Source of the DNA: Guyparkeria hydrothermalis
GTDB taxonomy: Bacteria > Pseudomonadota > Gammaproteobacteria > Halothiobacillales > Halothiobacillaceae
Assembly: GCF_023555385.1 (NCBI RefSeq)
Contig: NZ_JAJSED010000001.1
Span: forward strand, 992,001-1,056,000
Length of the DNA stretch: 64,000 nucleotides
Direction: 5' to 3'
The notes beneath the pieces were generated by a model. It saw nothing but the letters and a program-made list of their open reading frames with translations, was not told the origin of the DNA and made no database searches. This document shows, one piece after another, positions 27,687-37,753 of the stretch. Position 1 is the first letter of the stretch. Each line of letters begins with the position of its first letter. The position numbers were made by a program, and so were the translations under genes.

Positions 27687-30600
27687 ATGAGCAATTTCAC
27701 CTTCCTACCCCGTGAATTCAGCACCGTCGCCGAGTCCGCCACCCGGGCGGAAAGCCACATCGTGGGCGATCCACGGGCAGCCTGTTTTCATGCACGTTTT
27801 GCGCTGGAGTCGGCGGTCCACTGGCTGTATCGGCACGACGCCAAGCTGCGGATGCCCTATGACCGGAATCTGGGGGCGCTCCTCCATGAGCCCAGCTTCC
27901 AGAACCTGTTGCCGGAAGCCGTCTTCCAGAAGGCGCGTGTCATCCAGAAGATGGGCAACCAGGCGGTCCATCACCCGCGGCCGGTGTCGGACACGGACGC
28001 CAGGCAGGTGGTCAAGGAGCTCCATCATGTCTGCTACTGGCTGACACGCACTTACACGCCTGATGCCTCCCGAGCAGGAGCCGCCTGGCGTGATGAGCGT
28101 GTCCCGCAACCGGTTAGTCACGAAGATGTAGTGCCGAGACAAGAACTGGAAGCGCTGGAAGCCAAACTCGAGGAACAGAACAAGGCGGCGCTCAAACAGC
28201 AACAGGAGCGCGATGCCCTCGACGCCGAGGTCCAGGCGCTACGCGAACGTATCGCCCAGGTTCGTGAGCAAACCGAGCAGCAACCGGACACTCATGACTA
28301 CTCCGAGGCGGAGACACGCCACTATCTGATCGATCTCGAACTCCGTCGCGCAGGGTGGCCACTGGATCGGCGTGAAGACAGGGAGTACGAGGTCACCGGC
28401 ATGCCCAACAGCAAGGGTGTGGGATATGTCGACTATGTGCTCTGGGGGGATGACGGCAAGCCATTGGCGGTCGTGGAAGCGAAGCGAACCACCTCAGATC
28501 CGAAGGCCGGACGCCAGCAGGCCAAGCTCTACGCCGACTGTTTGGAGCGGATGCACGGGCAGCGCCCGCTCATCTTTTATACCAACGGCTATAAGACCTG
28601 GCTGTGGGACGATACCTTTTACTCTCCCCGCCATGTGGCCGGTTTTTACAAAAAGGACGAGCTATCCAGCCTGATCCGTCGCCGCGCCCAGCGCGACAGG
28701 CTAGACGCCTCCGAGGTAAAGGACGAAATCGCCGGGCGCTACTACCAGAAGCGCGCGATTGCGAGCATTTTCGAACAGTTCGCCATGGCTCGACGCAAGT
28801 CCTTGCTCGTGATGGCCACCGGTACCGGCAAGACCCGCACCGCTATCGCCCTGGTGGATGTCCTGCAGCGTGCCGGTTGGGTCAAGCGTGCCCTGTTTCT
28901 GGCCGATCGCGTCTCCCTGGTCAACCAGGCAACCAATGCGTTCAAGGCACTCCTGCCGGACTCAAGCCCGGTTAACCTGGTGACCGAAAAGGATACCGAG
29001 GGGCGGGTCTACGTCTGTACCTATCCCACCATGATGGGACTAATCGATGACACTCAGGGAGACGAGGCCCGTTTTGGCGTGGGGCATTTCGACCTAGTGA
29101 TCATCGATGAGGCGCACCGCTCGGTTTACCAGAAGTACGGCGAGATCTTCCGCTACTTCGACTCCCTCCTCGTCGGCCTGACCGCAACCCCACGGGAGCA
29201 GGTGGACAAGAACACTTACGACCTGTTCGAGCTGGAGCCAGGCGTGCCCACTGATGCCTACGAGCTGGACCAAGGGGTGCAGGATGGTTTCCTGGTGCCG
29301 CCCAAGGTCGAGCAGGTAGACCTCAAGTTCCCCCGCGAAGGGATCGACTATGAGGATCTCAGTGACGACGAAAAGGCCGAGTGGGAAGGCCTCGACTGGG
29401 GCGATGACACCGACGAGGTGGGCATGCCCACGGAGGTCAACGCATCAGCCATCAATAACTGGCTGTTCAACAAGGACACCGTGGACAAGGTACTGCAGCA
29501 CTTGATGGAACACGGTCACCGGGTAGAAGGGGGAGACCGACTGGCCAAGACCATCATTTTCGCGCGCAACCACAACCATGCCGAGTTCATCGAGGAGCGC
29601 TTCAATCACCACTATCCCCATTACGCCGGCCACTTCGCCAGGGTGATCGACAATCAAGCCAAGTACCCGCAAAGCTTGATCGACGACTTTTCACAGGCAG
29701 ACAAGGCACCACATATCGCAATCTCGGTCGACATGATGGATACCGGGATCGATGTACCGGAGCTCGCCAACCTGGTGTTCTTCAAGCCCGTTTACTCCAA
29801 AATCAAGTTCTGGCAAATGATCGGGCGCGGCACCCGCCTATGCCCACGACTCTTCGGGCCACGCGAGGAAGACGACAAGCAAAACTTCCGGGTGTTCGAT
29901 TTCTGTTTCAACTTCGACTTCTTCCGAGAGAACCCTGACGGCATCGAGGCGAGCGGTGGCGTCCCGCTGGGAAAACGGCTGTTCCGCTCCCGGGTACAGT
30001 TGCTCAGCCATTTGCAGTCGACACCGGACCTGGATCCCGACAACTCAGTGGCCCCCAGCCTTGCCGACGGGCTCCATGGTGAAGTGGCTGCCATGAATCC
30101 GGACAACTTCATCGTGCGGATGCACCGGCAAGCTGTCGAGCGCTTTCAGGACCGCAAGACATGGAATCATCTGGGATCAGAAGAGCGTGAGACCTTGTCG
30201 AACGAAATCGCTGGGCTACCCAGCCAACAGGAAACCGATGCCATCGAGTCAAGAATGTTCGATCTCACCGCCCTGAGATTGCAACTGGCTCTGATCGAGA
30301 CCGATGCAGGGGGATTCGACAGAGTACTTAGGCGGGTCATGGAGATTGCGGCGTTGCTCGAAGAGAAGACCAGCATTCCGAAGGTCAAGGAGCAGCTTGG
30401 CTACCTTCAGGCACTGCAGGAGCAAGAGTTCTGGGAAGGCATCAATATTCCGATGCTCGAGGAGATGCGCCAACGGCTCCGTCCCCTTGTCCCATTCCTC
30501 GACAAGCAGCGGCGTGAGATCGTCTACACCGACTTCGAGGACGAGGTGCTGGGTGTACGACAAGAAACGGTTGTCGATATGCCCAAGATGACAGGCACGC

Positions 30601-31085
30601 AGTACGCGAAGAAGGTCAAGGCCTACCTGAATGACCATCTCAATAACATCGTGATCCACAAGTTGCGGACCAATCAGCCGCTGACCGAAGTGGACCTCGA
30701 AAACTTGGAGAATACCCTGACTCGGATCGGCGAAGAGGACGGCGAGACGCTGCTGGCAAGCTTGCTGGAACAGAGTCAAGCTCCCTCCCTGGCCCACTTC
30801 ATCCGCAGCCTGGTCGGCATGGACCGCGAGGCCGCGCAAGCAGCGTTTTCCCAGTTTCTGGCCGACCGCAGCCTCACCTCATCACAGGTACGATTCATCG
30901 AAATGGTAATCGACCAGCTGACCGCTCGTGGGGTCATGGACGCAAAGGCGCTGTACGAGCCGCCATTCAGTCATCTGCACTCTGGCGGACCCGACGCGCT
31001 GTTTGCGGGAAAGGACAACGTTATCGAGGGAATATTTGGCGCCCTGAAGTCAACACAACCCAGAGTAGTCTCAAAAACTGGCTAG
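27687..31085 (+). CDS. hsdR: Type I restriction endonuclease subunit HsdR (DUF4145 N-terminus)
   Basis: 1132 aa, starting 3 nt after the hsdS stop. Order of domains: DUF4145-like N-terminus (FHARFALESAVHWLYR to QAVHHPRPVS); a coiled coil at about 150-200; the HsdR_N PD-(D/E)xK nuclease with VGYVDYVLWGDDGKPLAVVE then AKRT (about 245-268); a SF2 motor with Walker A MATGTGKTRTA (about 373-383) and DEAH box IIDEAHRSVY (about 471); then motif VI (MIGRGTRLCPRLFG); and an EcoEI-type C-terminal region. It cleaves unmodified DNA after translocation. It appears intact. Confidence 0.96.
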   Translation: MSNFTFLPREFSTVAESATRAESHIVGDPRAACFHARFALESAVHWLYRHDAKLRMPYDRNLGALLHEPSFQNLLPEAVFQKARVIQKMGNQAVHHPRPVSDTDARQVVKELHHVCYWLTRTYTPDASRAGAAWRDERVPQPVSHEDVVPRQELEALEAKLEEQNKAALKQQQERDALDAEVQALRERIAQVREQTEQQPDTHDYSEAETRHYLIDLELRRAGWPLDRREDREYEVTGMPNSKGVGYVDYVLWGDDGKPLAVVEAKRTTSDPKAGRQQAKLYADCLERMHGQRPLIFYTNGYKTWLWDDTFYSPRHVAGFYKKDELSSLIRRRAQRDRLDASEVKDEIAGRYYQKRAIASIFEQFAMARRKSLLVMATGTGKTRTAIALVDVLQRAGWVKRALFLADRVSLVNQATNAFKALLPDSSPVNLVTEKDTEGRVYVCTYPTMMGLIDDTQGDEARFGVGHFDLVIIDEAHRSVYQKYGEIFRYFDSLLVGLTATPREQVDKNTYDLFELEPGVPTDAYELDQGVQDGFLVPPKVEQVDLKFPREGIDYEDLSDDEKAEWEGLDWGDDTDEVGMPTEVNASAINNWLFNKDTVDKVLQHLMEHGHRVEGGDRLAKTIIFARNHNHAEFIEERFNHHYPHYAGHFARVIDNQAKYPQSLIDDFSQADKAPHIAISVDMMDTGIDVPELANLVFFKPVYSKIKFWQMIGRGTRLCPRLFGPREEDDKQNFRVFDFCFNFDFFRENPDGIEASGGVPLGKRLFRSRVQLLSHLQSTPDLDPDNSVAPSLADGLHGEVAAMNPDNFIVRMHRQAVERFQDRKTWNHLGSEERETLSNEIAGLPSQQETDAIESRMFDLTALRLQLALIETDAGGFDRVLRRVMEIAALLEEKTSIPKVKEQLGYLQALQEQEFWEGINIPMLEEMRQRLRPLVPFLDKQRREIVYTDFEDEVLGVRQETVVDMPKMTGTQYAKKVKAYLNDHLNNIVIHKLRTNQPLTEVDLENLENTLTRIGEEDGETLLASLLEQSQAPSLAHFIRSLVGMDREAAQAAFSQFLADRSLTSSQVRFIEMVIDQLTARGVMDAKALYEPPFSHLHSGGPDALFAGKDNVIEGIFGALKSTQPRVVSKTG

Positions 31086-31161
31086 CGGCCTCGCGCAAAT
31101 TGGAGAGCCCCTATAGTCAACCCCACTCGCACCTCGGCATCAGTTACCACAAGGATGATTA

Positions 31162-31875
31162 ATGATGAGCAAACTCCCTGAAGACAAGGTTCGTGTGCCG
31201 GTCAAGCTGGTCGATGGCCGGTGGGAGTTCTTTTACGGTGGGAAAGTGCCCGTCTCGGATGGCGCCACCGGCGAGATCGTCGTCGACAAAAGACACCTCA
31301 ATGATGACGATTTTCTCGCTCGCCTGAAGAAAAAGTCATCACATAAGATAATGGATCAGGGAACACGACTCATGGTGGCCCTAAACATCAAAACCGACCC
31401 TCGAATAGGAAAAGAGCTATCAAAACACCTAAAGACCATCCCGAGCGGTCTGATCTCAATTGACAAGAGATTCACTCGCTTCGGAGTTCAGCCCCACACA
31501 CGCTTTATAGAGATTACAGTTGGGGCAAAAACGCCGAACCGCCAACGAAGTCGGACTGAAGAAGGCGGCATCTGGCTGGAGTTTGAAGGGATGGAGCCTC
31601 AAGGGGTGAGCGTGAGTTCACTCATCCTTCCAGAAGGAGTTATCGACCAAAGGATCGACTCACTGAACCACGCATTTACGGTGCTTTCCGAGACATATGA
31701 GCCGTGGCGGCAATCCCATACCGGAAGCGTTTATGAACGCATTTTTTATGAAGAAGAAAACGGCATTTGGAACCCGCTAAACGTGTTGCGCAACGCGACA
31801 ATCGCGAGCGAGGAGCAAAACATGATTCGCAAGCGGTGGAAAGACATCTGCGCGCAGTTGAACCTGGATATTTGA
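31162..31875 (+). CDS. Hypothetical protein at the end of the type I restriction locus
   Basis: 237 aa, starting 76 nt after hsdR on the same strand with AGGATG upstream. I do not recognise a domain. The protein is soluble, without signal peptide or membrane segment. Two well-formed stretches (LKTIPSGLISIDKRFTRFGV and SLNHAFTVLSETYEPWRQSH) suggest a folded, functional protein. It may be a restriction-linked accessory gene or part of another defence unit. It converges on zorD with a 131-nt gap. Confidence 0.65.
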   Translation: MMSKLPEDKVRVPVKLVDGRWEFFYGGKVPVSDGATGEIVVDKRHLNDDDFLARLKKKSSHKIMDQGTRLMVALNIKTDPRIGKELSKHLKTIPSGLISIDKRFTRFGVQPHTRFIEITVGAKTPNRQRSRTEEGGIWLEFEGMEPQGVSVSSLILPEGVIDQRIDSLNHAFTVLSETYEPWRQSHTGSVYERIFYEEENGIWNPLNVLRNATIASEEQNMIRKRWKDICAQLNLDI

Positions 31876-32006
31876 CCCGCACTTCCTAGCGGGCCCTCTC
31901 CCTGCCCCACCATCACAGGTACCCATATGACTCCGCATCAGCCACCTGGCTCTCGCAACCTGGGTAGGCCGGTTTCGCCCACTATGTTTGCCCGACGCGA
32001 GTGAAC

Positions 32007-35000
32007 TCACAGCCCCATCGAACGAACCAGTTCGCTTTCCGACACCTCTTCAGTCGTAACCACGGCATCCTTGAGCATCAATTTGCGACTCAACAAGCGA
32101 TGCAGGTGCAGGTCGAACGAGTCGAATTCGGGGTGCAGGGCCGCCGGCATGTAGATGTGCACATCCCGCTTCTGCCCGATACGGTAAATACGGTCGGAGG
32201 CCTGCGCTTCCTTGGCCGGGTTCCAGTGACGCTCGATGTGCACAGCGTGATTGGCTTCCACCACTGTCAGGCCGACACCCGCGGCAATCGGTGACATGAT
32301 CAACAGGTTGAAGCCCGGCTGGGCCTCGAAGTCCCGGATCAACTGCTTCCGAGTACGGATATCTGACTTGCGGGGAGCACTTGGCGTGTCGCCGTTGATG
32401 ATGCCGACATCCAGACCGTAAATCTGGTCCAACCAGAGCTTGAGCACCCGCTGCAACTTCTTCGTGGCCATGAAGAGAATCGCCTTCTCATCCTTCTGGC
32501 GGATGTCGTCCAGGAGGTCCAGCAGGACCCCCAGTTTGGCCGACTCGCGCATGAAGGAACGGGCCTCTTCAGAGGTCGAAGCGTAAAGCTCCCCCTCCGA
32601 ATGGAGGCGCGGGTGCAAGGAGGCCTCCCTTAGGCGTTGCAGAGCCGACAACGCCCGGCCTCTCATGTCCTCCGACTCGCTCTGGGCCCGATAGTCATTG
32701 AGTACGGCATCGTAGGCCTGAAGCTGGGACCCTCGCATATAAGCTGCCATGTTCCTCGATGCTCCGGCCGGCGAATCGGTGGACTCGACAATGCCGAAAT
32801 GGACTTTCTTGACCGGCAGGTCCGGCAACTGATCTTCCTTCACCCGACGCAGCATGAACGGCCCGACGGTCTGACGGAGCTCGGTGCCGATTTCCTGCCG
32901 GACCTGGTCACGGTCTTTCTCGTCTGCTGCCAATATCGGTTTGATCCAGGCATCCCTGAAGTGATCCCAGCTACCTAGTAAACCGGGCTGCGCCGTATCC
33001 ATCAGGCACCAGAAGTCTCCCAGGCTGTTTTCCACCGGCGTCCCGGTCGCCAGCAGCTTGAAGTCCGCCTTCAGGCCTTTGGCTGCCCGTGTCTGCAGGG
33101 TGTTGGGATTCTTGATGTTCTGCGCTTCGTCGAAAACGACCATTCCCCAGTCGATCTTGCACAGAGAGAACTGATAGTCGCGCAGTGTTTGATAGGTGGT
33201 GAGAACGAGGCGACGATCCATGTCCAATCGCCGCGCCCCGGCATCCGGTCCGATATTAAGGGCATAGCGAATGTCGGACTCATCGACGCGGTCCTGTTCA
33301 TCAAGGAGCGATGAAAGCTGCGCGGACTCTCGTGCCGCACCGCTGACACGGTAATCCTTCAAATCCCGCCCGGATTGAAGGACCACAATGTCTCGAAACG
33401 GGATGTCGCCGAAGGTCTTGTGGACTTCCTCTTCCCAGTTCTCCAGCAAGGTCAGCGGCGCCACAACCAGCATCGGCTTCTTCGCTGATCGATCGGACAG
33501 GCTCGAGGCGAGATATTCGCCCATGGCAACAAGCCCCATATAGGTCTTGCCCAAGCCCATGTCGTCGGCCAGCAGACCACCCTGCAAGCGGTAGAGGTCG
33601 TCCGCCTTCTCCGCCAAAGCCTGGCGAATCAAACCGAGCATCCAGAGGACGCCTTCGCGTTGGTGGGGAAACGGCGACCGGGCGTAGCGGGACCAGTCGG
33701 GCTCGGCAGTGACCCGAGCGTTTTCCGCCTTCTGAATCAGCTCGGTATGAAGTTCGTCGGCATCCTTCAGAATGACGCCAACCGTCTCCTCAGGCTCTTT
33801 TTCCTCCTTGGGTCCTGACTCCGCGGACGATTGTGATGGAATACCGTCGCGCTTGATGCCGTCAAGCACCGCGCTAACCGCCTCGGCATCGCTGATGTCG
33901 ATCTGCTTACCGCCATATTCGAGGGTATCCGCACCCTGCTCTCGCGCGGCGGCAAAAACCTCCTCCACGCGCTGAAGATCCTCGTCCGACTTGATGACGG
34001 TCTTCAGGGCCCCCGGGGACTCAGCTCTGACGCTGGTGGCGAACCAGTCCATGGGCTTGGCATCCGGGTCGGAAAAGTCCATGTGCGTGAGGCGCCCAAC
34101 GCCCTCAACGCGCGCGGAGAAGCCGAGATCAAGGTTTACCAGCGCTGCATCGAGAAACGCACTGGGAGAGCGGATGAAATCTGCGACTCGGTCCGCCGGG
34201 ATATGCCGTGATCCCAGCACCTCCTTAACGCCGGCCATCTTTTCCGGTTCTAACAGGACAACCCTATTCCCCACCCGGATGACGCCCCCTTCGGCGTTCA
34301 TGTCCACCTGGCCCCAACGACGCTCAAGCTCATCCGGCGTCGAGCCATCACCCAGACTCGGGCTTAGTGTCACACTGCCATCGGAATGCTGTGTGGCCAC
34401 GACACCAATATGCTCGGGCACCACTACGTCGATCTTGTCGAAATGGCTGAGATCGATATTCATACCCGAGCGCTGCGCCACCTGCAGTTCCGCCATCAGC
34501 CGAAGGTTGGCCGCCTCACCTCTCTCTCCTGGCTCAAGATCACGGTGGGCCTCCCATGACTGAACACCCAGCAACTCCCCCGGGTTCAGGCGATATGCCT
34601 CGCTAGGACCAAAACGCAACAAGGGACCAACGCGTTCGAACGGAGCCCTCCCTTCCGGAAACGCCGCAAAAAGGTTCACACGGAAGGCGCTGTTCCGCGC
34701 ATGGCTCGAGATATGCGACTCAAACCGCCCAGGAAACATGGGCGGCAACTGCAAAACGTTCGCCTGTTCCTCATCGAGGCGAACCACTGTCTCCGAGGGA
34801 ACGTGAAAGCCGTTTGCGATAGGTTCGGCCATCCCCTGCTCTTCGAGCATCCGCAAAAGGATGATCTGCATTTTCTGCAGACCGGTTCCGGAAGCGCTCG
34901 CCTTCAATCGGTCGAAGTCGCCGTGGGGCAAATAGAAATTGAGGCCGGTCGAGTCCGGGCTGCTCTCGAACCCCACCTGCAGTGTTGCCTGATCCTCGGC

Positions 35001-35042
35001 AGCAGCACCGACCAGCGAACGCAAGACGTTAAACAAGCCCAC
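32007..35042 (-). CDS. zorD: Zorya type I protein ZorD (SNF2-type helicase/nuclease)
   Basis: 1011 aa from a GTG start at 35042 with AAGGAAAG upstream. The N-terminal half is Zorya-specific. The motor is SNF2-like: Walker A LLADDMGLGKTYMGLVAMG (about 492-510), the DEAQ box MVVFDEAQNIKN (about 637) and the C-terminal helicase lobe (LFMATKKLQRVLKLW, then ASDRIYRIGQKRDVHIYMP). In type I Zorya, ZorD is the DNA-degrading effector recruited after the membrane motor senses phage. It is the last gene of zorABCD and lies 18 nt after zorC. Confidence 0.93.
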   Translation of the reverse strand: MGLFNVLRSLVGAAAEDQATLQVGFESSPDSTGLNFYLPHGDFDRLKASASGTGLQKMQIILLRMLEEQGMAEPIANGFHVPSETVVRLDEEQANVLQLPPMFPGRFESHISSHARNSAFRVNLFAAFPEGRAPFERVGPLLRFGPSEAYRLNPGELLGVQSWEAHRDLEPGERGEAANLRLMAELQVAQRSGMNIDLSHFDKIDVVVPEHIGVVATQHSDGSVTLSPSLGDGSTPDELERRWGQVDMNAEGGVIRVGNRVVLLEPEKMAGVKEVLGSRHIPADRVADFIRSPSAFLDAALVNLDLGFSARVEGVGRLTHMDFSDPDAKPMDWFATSVRAESPGALKTVIKSDEDLQRVEEVFAAAREQGADTLEYGGKQIDISDAEAVSAVLDGIKRDGIPSQSSAESGPKEEKEPEETVGVILKDADELHTELIQKAENARVTAEPDWSRYARSPFPHQREGVLWMLGLIRQALAEKADDLYRLQGGLLADDMGLGKTYMGLVAMGEYLASSLSDRSAKKPMLVVAPLTLLENWEEEVHKTFGDIPFRDIVVLQSGRDLKDYRVSGAARESAQLSSLLDEQDRVDESDIRYALNIGPDAGARRLDMDRRLVLTTYQTLRDYQFSLCKIDWGMVVFDEAQNIKNPNTLQTRAAKGLKADFKLLATGTPVENSLGDFWCLMDTAQPGLLGSWDHFRDAWIKPILAADEKDRDQVRQEIGTELRQTVGPFMLRRVKEDQLPDLPVKKVHFGIVESTDSPAGASRNMAAYMRGSQLQAYDAVLNDYRAQSESEDMRGRALSALQRLREASLHPRLHSEGELYASTSEEARSFMRESAKLGVLLDLLDDIRQKDEKAILFMATKKLQRVLKLWLDQIYGLDVGIINGDTPSAPRKSDIRTRKQLIRDFEAQPGFNLLIMSPIAAGVGLTVVEANHAVHIERHWNPAKEAQASDRIYRIGQKRDVHIYMPAALHPEFDSFDLHLHRLLSRKLMLKDAVVTTEEVSESELVRSMGL

Positions 35043-35060
35043 AGAGCTTTCCTTATCAGA

Positions 35061-36905
35061 TTAAGAACTTCTCAAAGATGAGCCATATTCTGGCTTCACG
35101 ACCCAACCGAAAGCTTCCGATTGGCTAACGTATCGCTGCAAGTCACCATAAAGATTCTGGTTCACGAACTTCTGATTCAAACCAAGTTCGCCTGCGCATT
35201 CTTTCGCCCTTGCGCCCGGGTTGTACTGGAAGAACATCAGGATCGATATCTGCTGACCTGACAAACCGGCAAACTTGTTCACACGTTCCGATCTTTTCGG
35301 CTGCCGTATCTTCCCCAGCGCGGATGGGCTCACGTAGCCTCCGCGCGGCATGTCATTTCTACTGTCCTCACCTGACACGGTTGCGCTACCCCCTCGCGAT
35401 GTAGGCATGCCGTGTTTGCGGAGATAGGCACGGTAGTCCTCCTCGCCAAGCACTTTCTCGATGTCGAGCTGAATCCCATTGTCTGCGAGGAATTCGAGCA
35501 GGTTCTTGTGCCAGTTGCCGTTATGGACAATCCCCTTATAGGGGTGGTTGGGATGGTGGCGCTTATAAAGGCCAGGTATGCGAACAGTAAGATCGTAGTG
35601 TGAGAACTCATTCTGGTCGTAAGAGACGACCATATCGCCGGGGTGGCGCAAATAGGCCCAGAGCTTGAAGTTGTGAGAACCCTCGATCAGATAGAAGTCA
35701 CCACAGTCCAGATAGATCACCGCCTTGTCAGCCATCGCCGAGTCGCCCAGTCGAGCAAAGTTGGTCTTGATCTCATCCCCGAGGATTTTGCTGACCGTCT
35801 GCTTGGTCCGGCGTCCCAACATCAGGCGCGCATGCCGCACGATACCCATCGCGAAGAGTCCCTCAAGGAACCGCTTCCGTTCCGGGAACATCCGTTCGAA
35901 GTCTGGATCCTGAGCCTCAGCCCCGTATTGCTCCAAGGCCCTGAGGAACAGCGCTAGATCTTCTTTCGCCAGCCAACCGCGCACCTTCTCGATGCGCTGC
36001 TCACCCAGCGGTTTCCACCACTCACGATAGTTCCTGGCGGTACTCGCGATTCGGGGATCACCTGCTAGGTCGAGGATGAACTTCTGCCAAGCCTCCGGGG
36101 CATCCGATTCGCACCGGTCGATCAAAATCCCAAGCGCCGCATGACCGATACGTTGATCGCCCTCGTAGGGGGCGTGGCTTACCTCCGGCTTGAGGAGCTC
36201 ATCCAACACCGGATCCCATTCACCATGAGGAATCTCGGCCAAATGCTCGAGGTAGAAGTGAGTGCGGCATACGTCGCCATAGCGCCCATCGCCAAAGCCA
36301 TCCAGACCTTTTTCTGCCAGAAACTGCCCTAGCTCTCGGCCCTCATGCCGCAGGCGAGTCGCGAGCTTCTTGGGGCCATCCAGATTAATCAGGGCATCAC
36401 TCTCTCCTTTGAGGGAGAGCAGTGGGTCGGCAACAGGAACGAGCGTTCGGGTGGCTGGGAGACGTTCAATCTGATCGAGCAACTGGCTCTCGAGGACTTC
36501 TCGCAGATTTCGATCCGAGCTGCGATCCAAGTCATCCAACTGATCGAATAGTTGGAAGTACAACTGCGCCAGCTGAAGAAGGGTAACGCGTGTCATCCTC
36601 GGCTGCTGTGCAGCGATTAGCGCGTCGACCCACTGGGTCTTTAGCAACTGCTTTCGCACCGACTTGTCCGTCAACCAGAGCCAAGTCAGAGCTCTGGCAG
36701 CCAATTTCTGCGAAAGAACGGAAACAAGTCGCTCAGTATCCCCTTTGTCGGCCACATCTCTGATGAAGTGGGCCATCCGCTCGAAAGCATCGCCGCCACC
36801 CACTTTGGCGGCCTGGCGATCGGCGCGGCTACGCAGGTCCTGCCAAGCCTCCAAATCAGGACCGCGCCACTGGAGCTCAACGCGCTGCAAGGAAGGTAGT
36901 CTCAC
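35061..36905 (-). CDS. zorC: Zorya type I protein ZorC (EH-signature domain)
   Basis: 614 aa from a GTG start at 36905 that overlaps the zorB stop by 4 nt. It is mostly alpha-helical, with the EH-signature style region GHAALGILIDRCESDAPEAW and a central STARNYREWWKPLGEQRIEKVRGW. ZorC is reported to bind DNA and cooperate with ZorD downstream of the ZorAB motor. The identification rests on this fold pattern plus its exact position between zorB and zorD. A proline- and basic-rich tail precedes the C-terminal winged-helix-like segment. Confidence 0.9.
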   Translation of the reverse strand: MRLPSLQRVELQWRGPDLEAWQDLRSRADRQAAKVGGGDAFERMAHFIRDVADKGDTERLVSVLSQKLAARALTWLWLTDKSVRKQLLKTQWVDALIAAQQPRMTRVTLLQLAQLYFQLFDQLDDLDRSSDRNLREVLESQLLDQIERLPATRTLVPVADPLLSLKGESDALINLDGPKKLATRLRHEGRELGQFLAEKGLDGFGDGRYGDVCRTHFYLEHLAEIPHGEWDPVLDELLKPEVSHAPYEGDQRIGHAALGILIDRCESDAPEAWQKFILDLAGDPRIASTARNYREWWKPLGEQRIEKVRGWLAKEDLALFLRALEQYGAEAQDPDFERMFPERKRFLEGLFAMGIVRHARLMLGRRTKQTVSKILGDEIKTNFARLGDSAMADKAVIYLDCGDFYLIEGSHNFKLWAYLRHPGDMVVSYDQNEFSHYDLTVRIPGLYKRHHPNHPYKGIVHNGNWHKNLLEFLADNGIQLDIEKVLGEEDYRAYLRKHGMPTSRGGSATVSGEDSRNDMPRGGYVSPSALGKIRQPKRSERVNKFAGLSGQQISILMFFQYNPGARAKECAGELGLNQKFVNQNLYGDLQRYVSQSEAFGWVVKPEYGSSLRSS

Positions 36906-37753
36906 TGCGACTCCCCCCTTTCCTCGGCAAACGTTTCGACCTCCTCGCTCTCAGGCCGGCTCACGGTGAAGCGGATATTGATCCGGCGGAATTGGGCCAA
37001 TTGCTCGTCGGTAAGATCATCTTGATGCGAAATGACATTCAGCGATCCTGGTGGCCGCGAATCGGCATAGCCACTAACAGAAAACAATGGCTTGCCGTCT
37101 GGGTTCCTCAGTTCATCGAGCTGGCTATCGCTGGGCAGAGCGTCCTCCCAGAAACGCCAAAGCGAGATGGCACGGAAGGTCGAGAGGCACCAGTTACCCT
37201 TCCCGGCGCACTGCGCCCCGTCAAACGGGCGGGGGTCTGTGTGCCCTTCGATGAAAACCGTATCCAGATAGCGAAACCGGTCACCGTGGCTTACCACCTC
37301 GTGCAGCACCCGACCGATATCCCGGGCAGTTTCCTGGTATCGAGGAAGAATCTCATCCCGACCGGAGCCGAACCCCAGGAGCTCGTTCGGTATGCTTACG
37401 ACGGACGCGTTCTCGCTGATTCGGACATTAATTCCTCGCTCGGCAAGCTTTTGAACAAGCTCCTCGACGACCGTACGACGCACCTCCTCGGCCTTTCTCA
37501 GCTGAGCGAGAGCCTCCTGGAGTTGTTCCTTGGTGCTCTCGTATCGAGCCTTTGCCTCCGTGAGCTCTTCCCGAGTCTCTTCAACTTCGGTCTGCTTCTT
37601 CTCGAGAACCGCTTGCTCCTCAATCACCTGAAGGATCAAAACTACCGAAGCCAGGATGAAGACAACCAGCAGCCCCGCCATGATGTCCGAGAAACTTACC
37701 CAGTACGGGTTCTCTTCGTCTACGGATTGAAACCTAGGCTTTCGGGAGCGCAT
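36902..37753 (-). CDS. zorB: Zorya protein ZorB (MotB/OmpA-like stator unit)
   Basis: 283 aa. A single N-terminal transmembrane helix follows the motif NPYWVSFSDIMAGLLVVFIL, whose Asp (residue 23) corresponds to the proton-binding Asp of MotB-like stators. A periplasmic coiled coil (about 45-105) and an OmpA/peptidoglycan-binding domain (VFIEGHTDPRPF, SVSGYADSRPPG and INIRFTVSRP) follow. ZorB pairs with ZorA to form a proton-driven membrane motor anchored to peptidoglycan. The start overlaps the zorA stop by one base (TGATG) and the end overlaps zorC by 4 nt. Confidence 0.95.
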   Translation of the reverse strand: MRSRKPRFQSVDEENPYWVSFSDIMAGLLVVFILASVVLILQVIEEQAVLEKKQTEVEETREELTEAKARYESTKEQLQEALAQLRKAEEVRRTVVEELVQKLAERGINVRISENASVVSIPNELLGFGSGRDEILPRYQETARDIGRVLHEVVSHGDRFRYLDTVFIEGHTDPRPFDGAQCAGKGNWCLSTFRAISLWRFWEDALPSDSQLDELRNPDGKPLFSVSGYADSRPPGSLNVISHQDDLTDEQLAQFRRINIRFTVSRPESEEVETFAEERGESQ

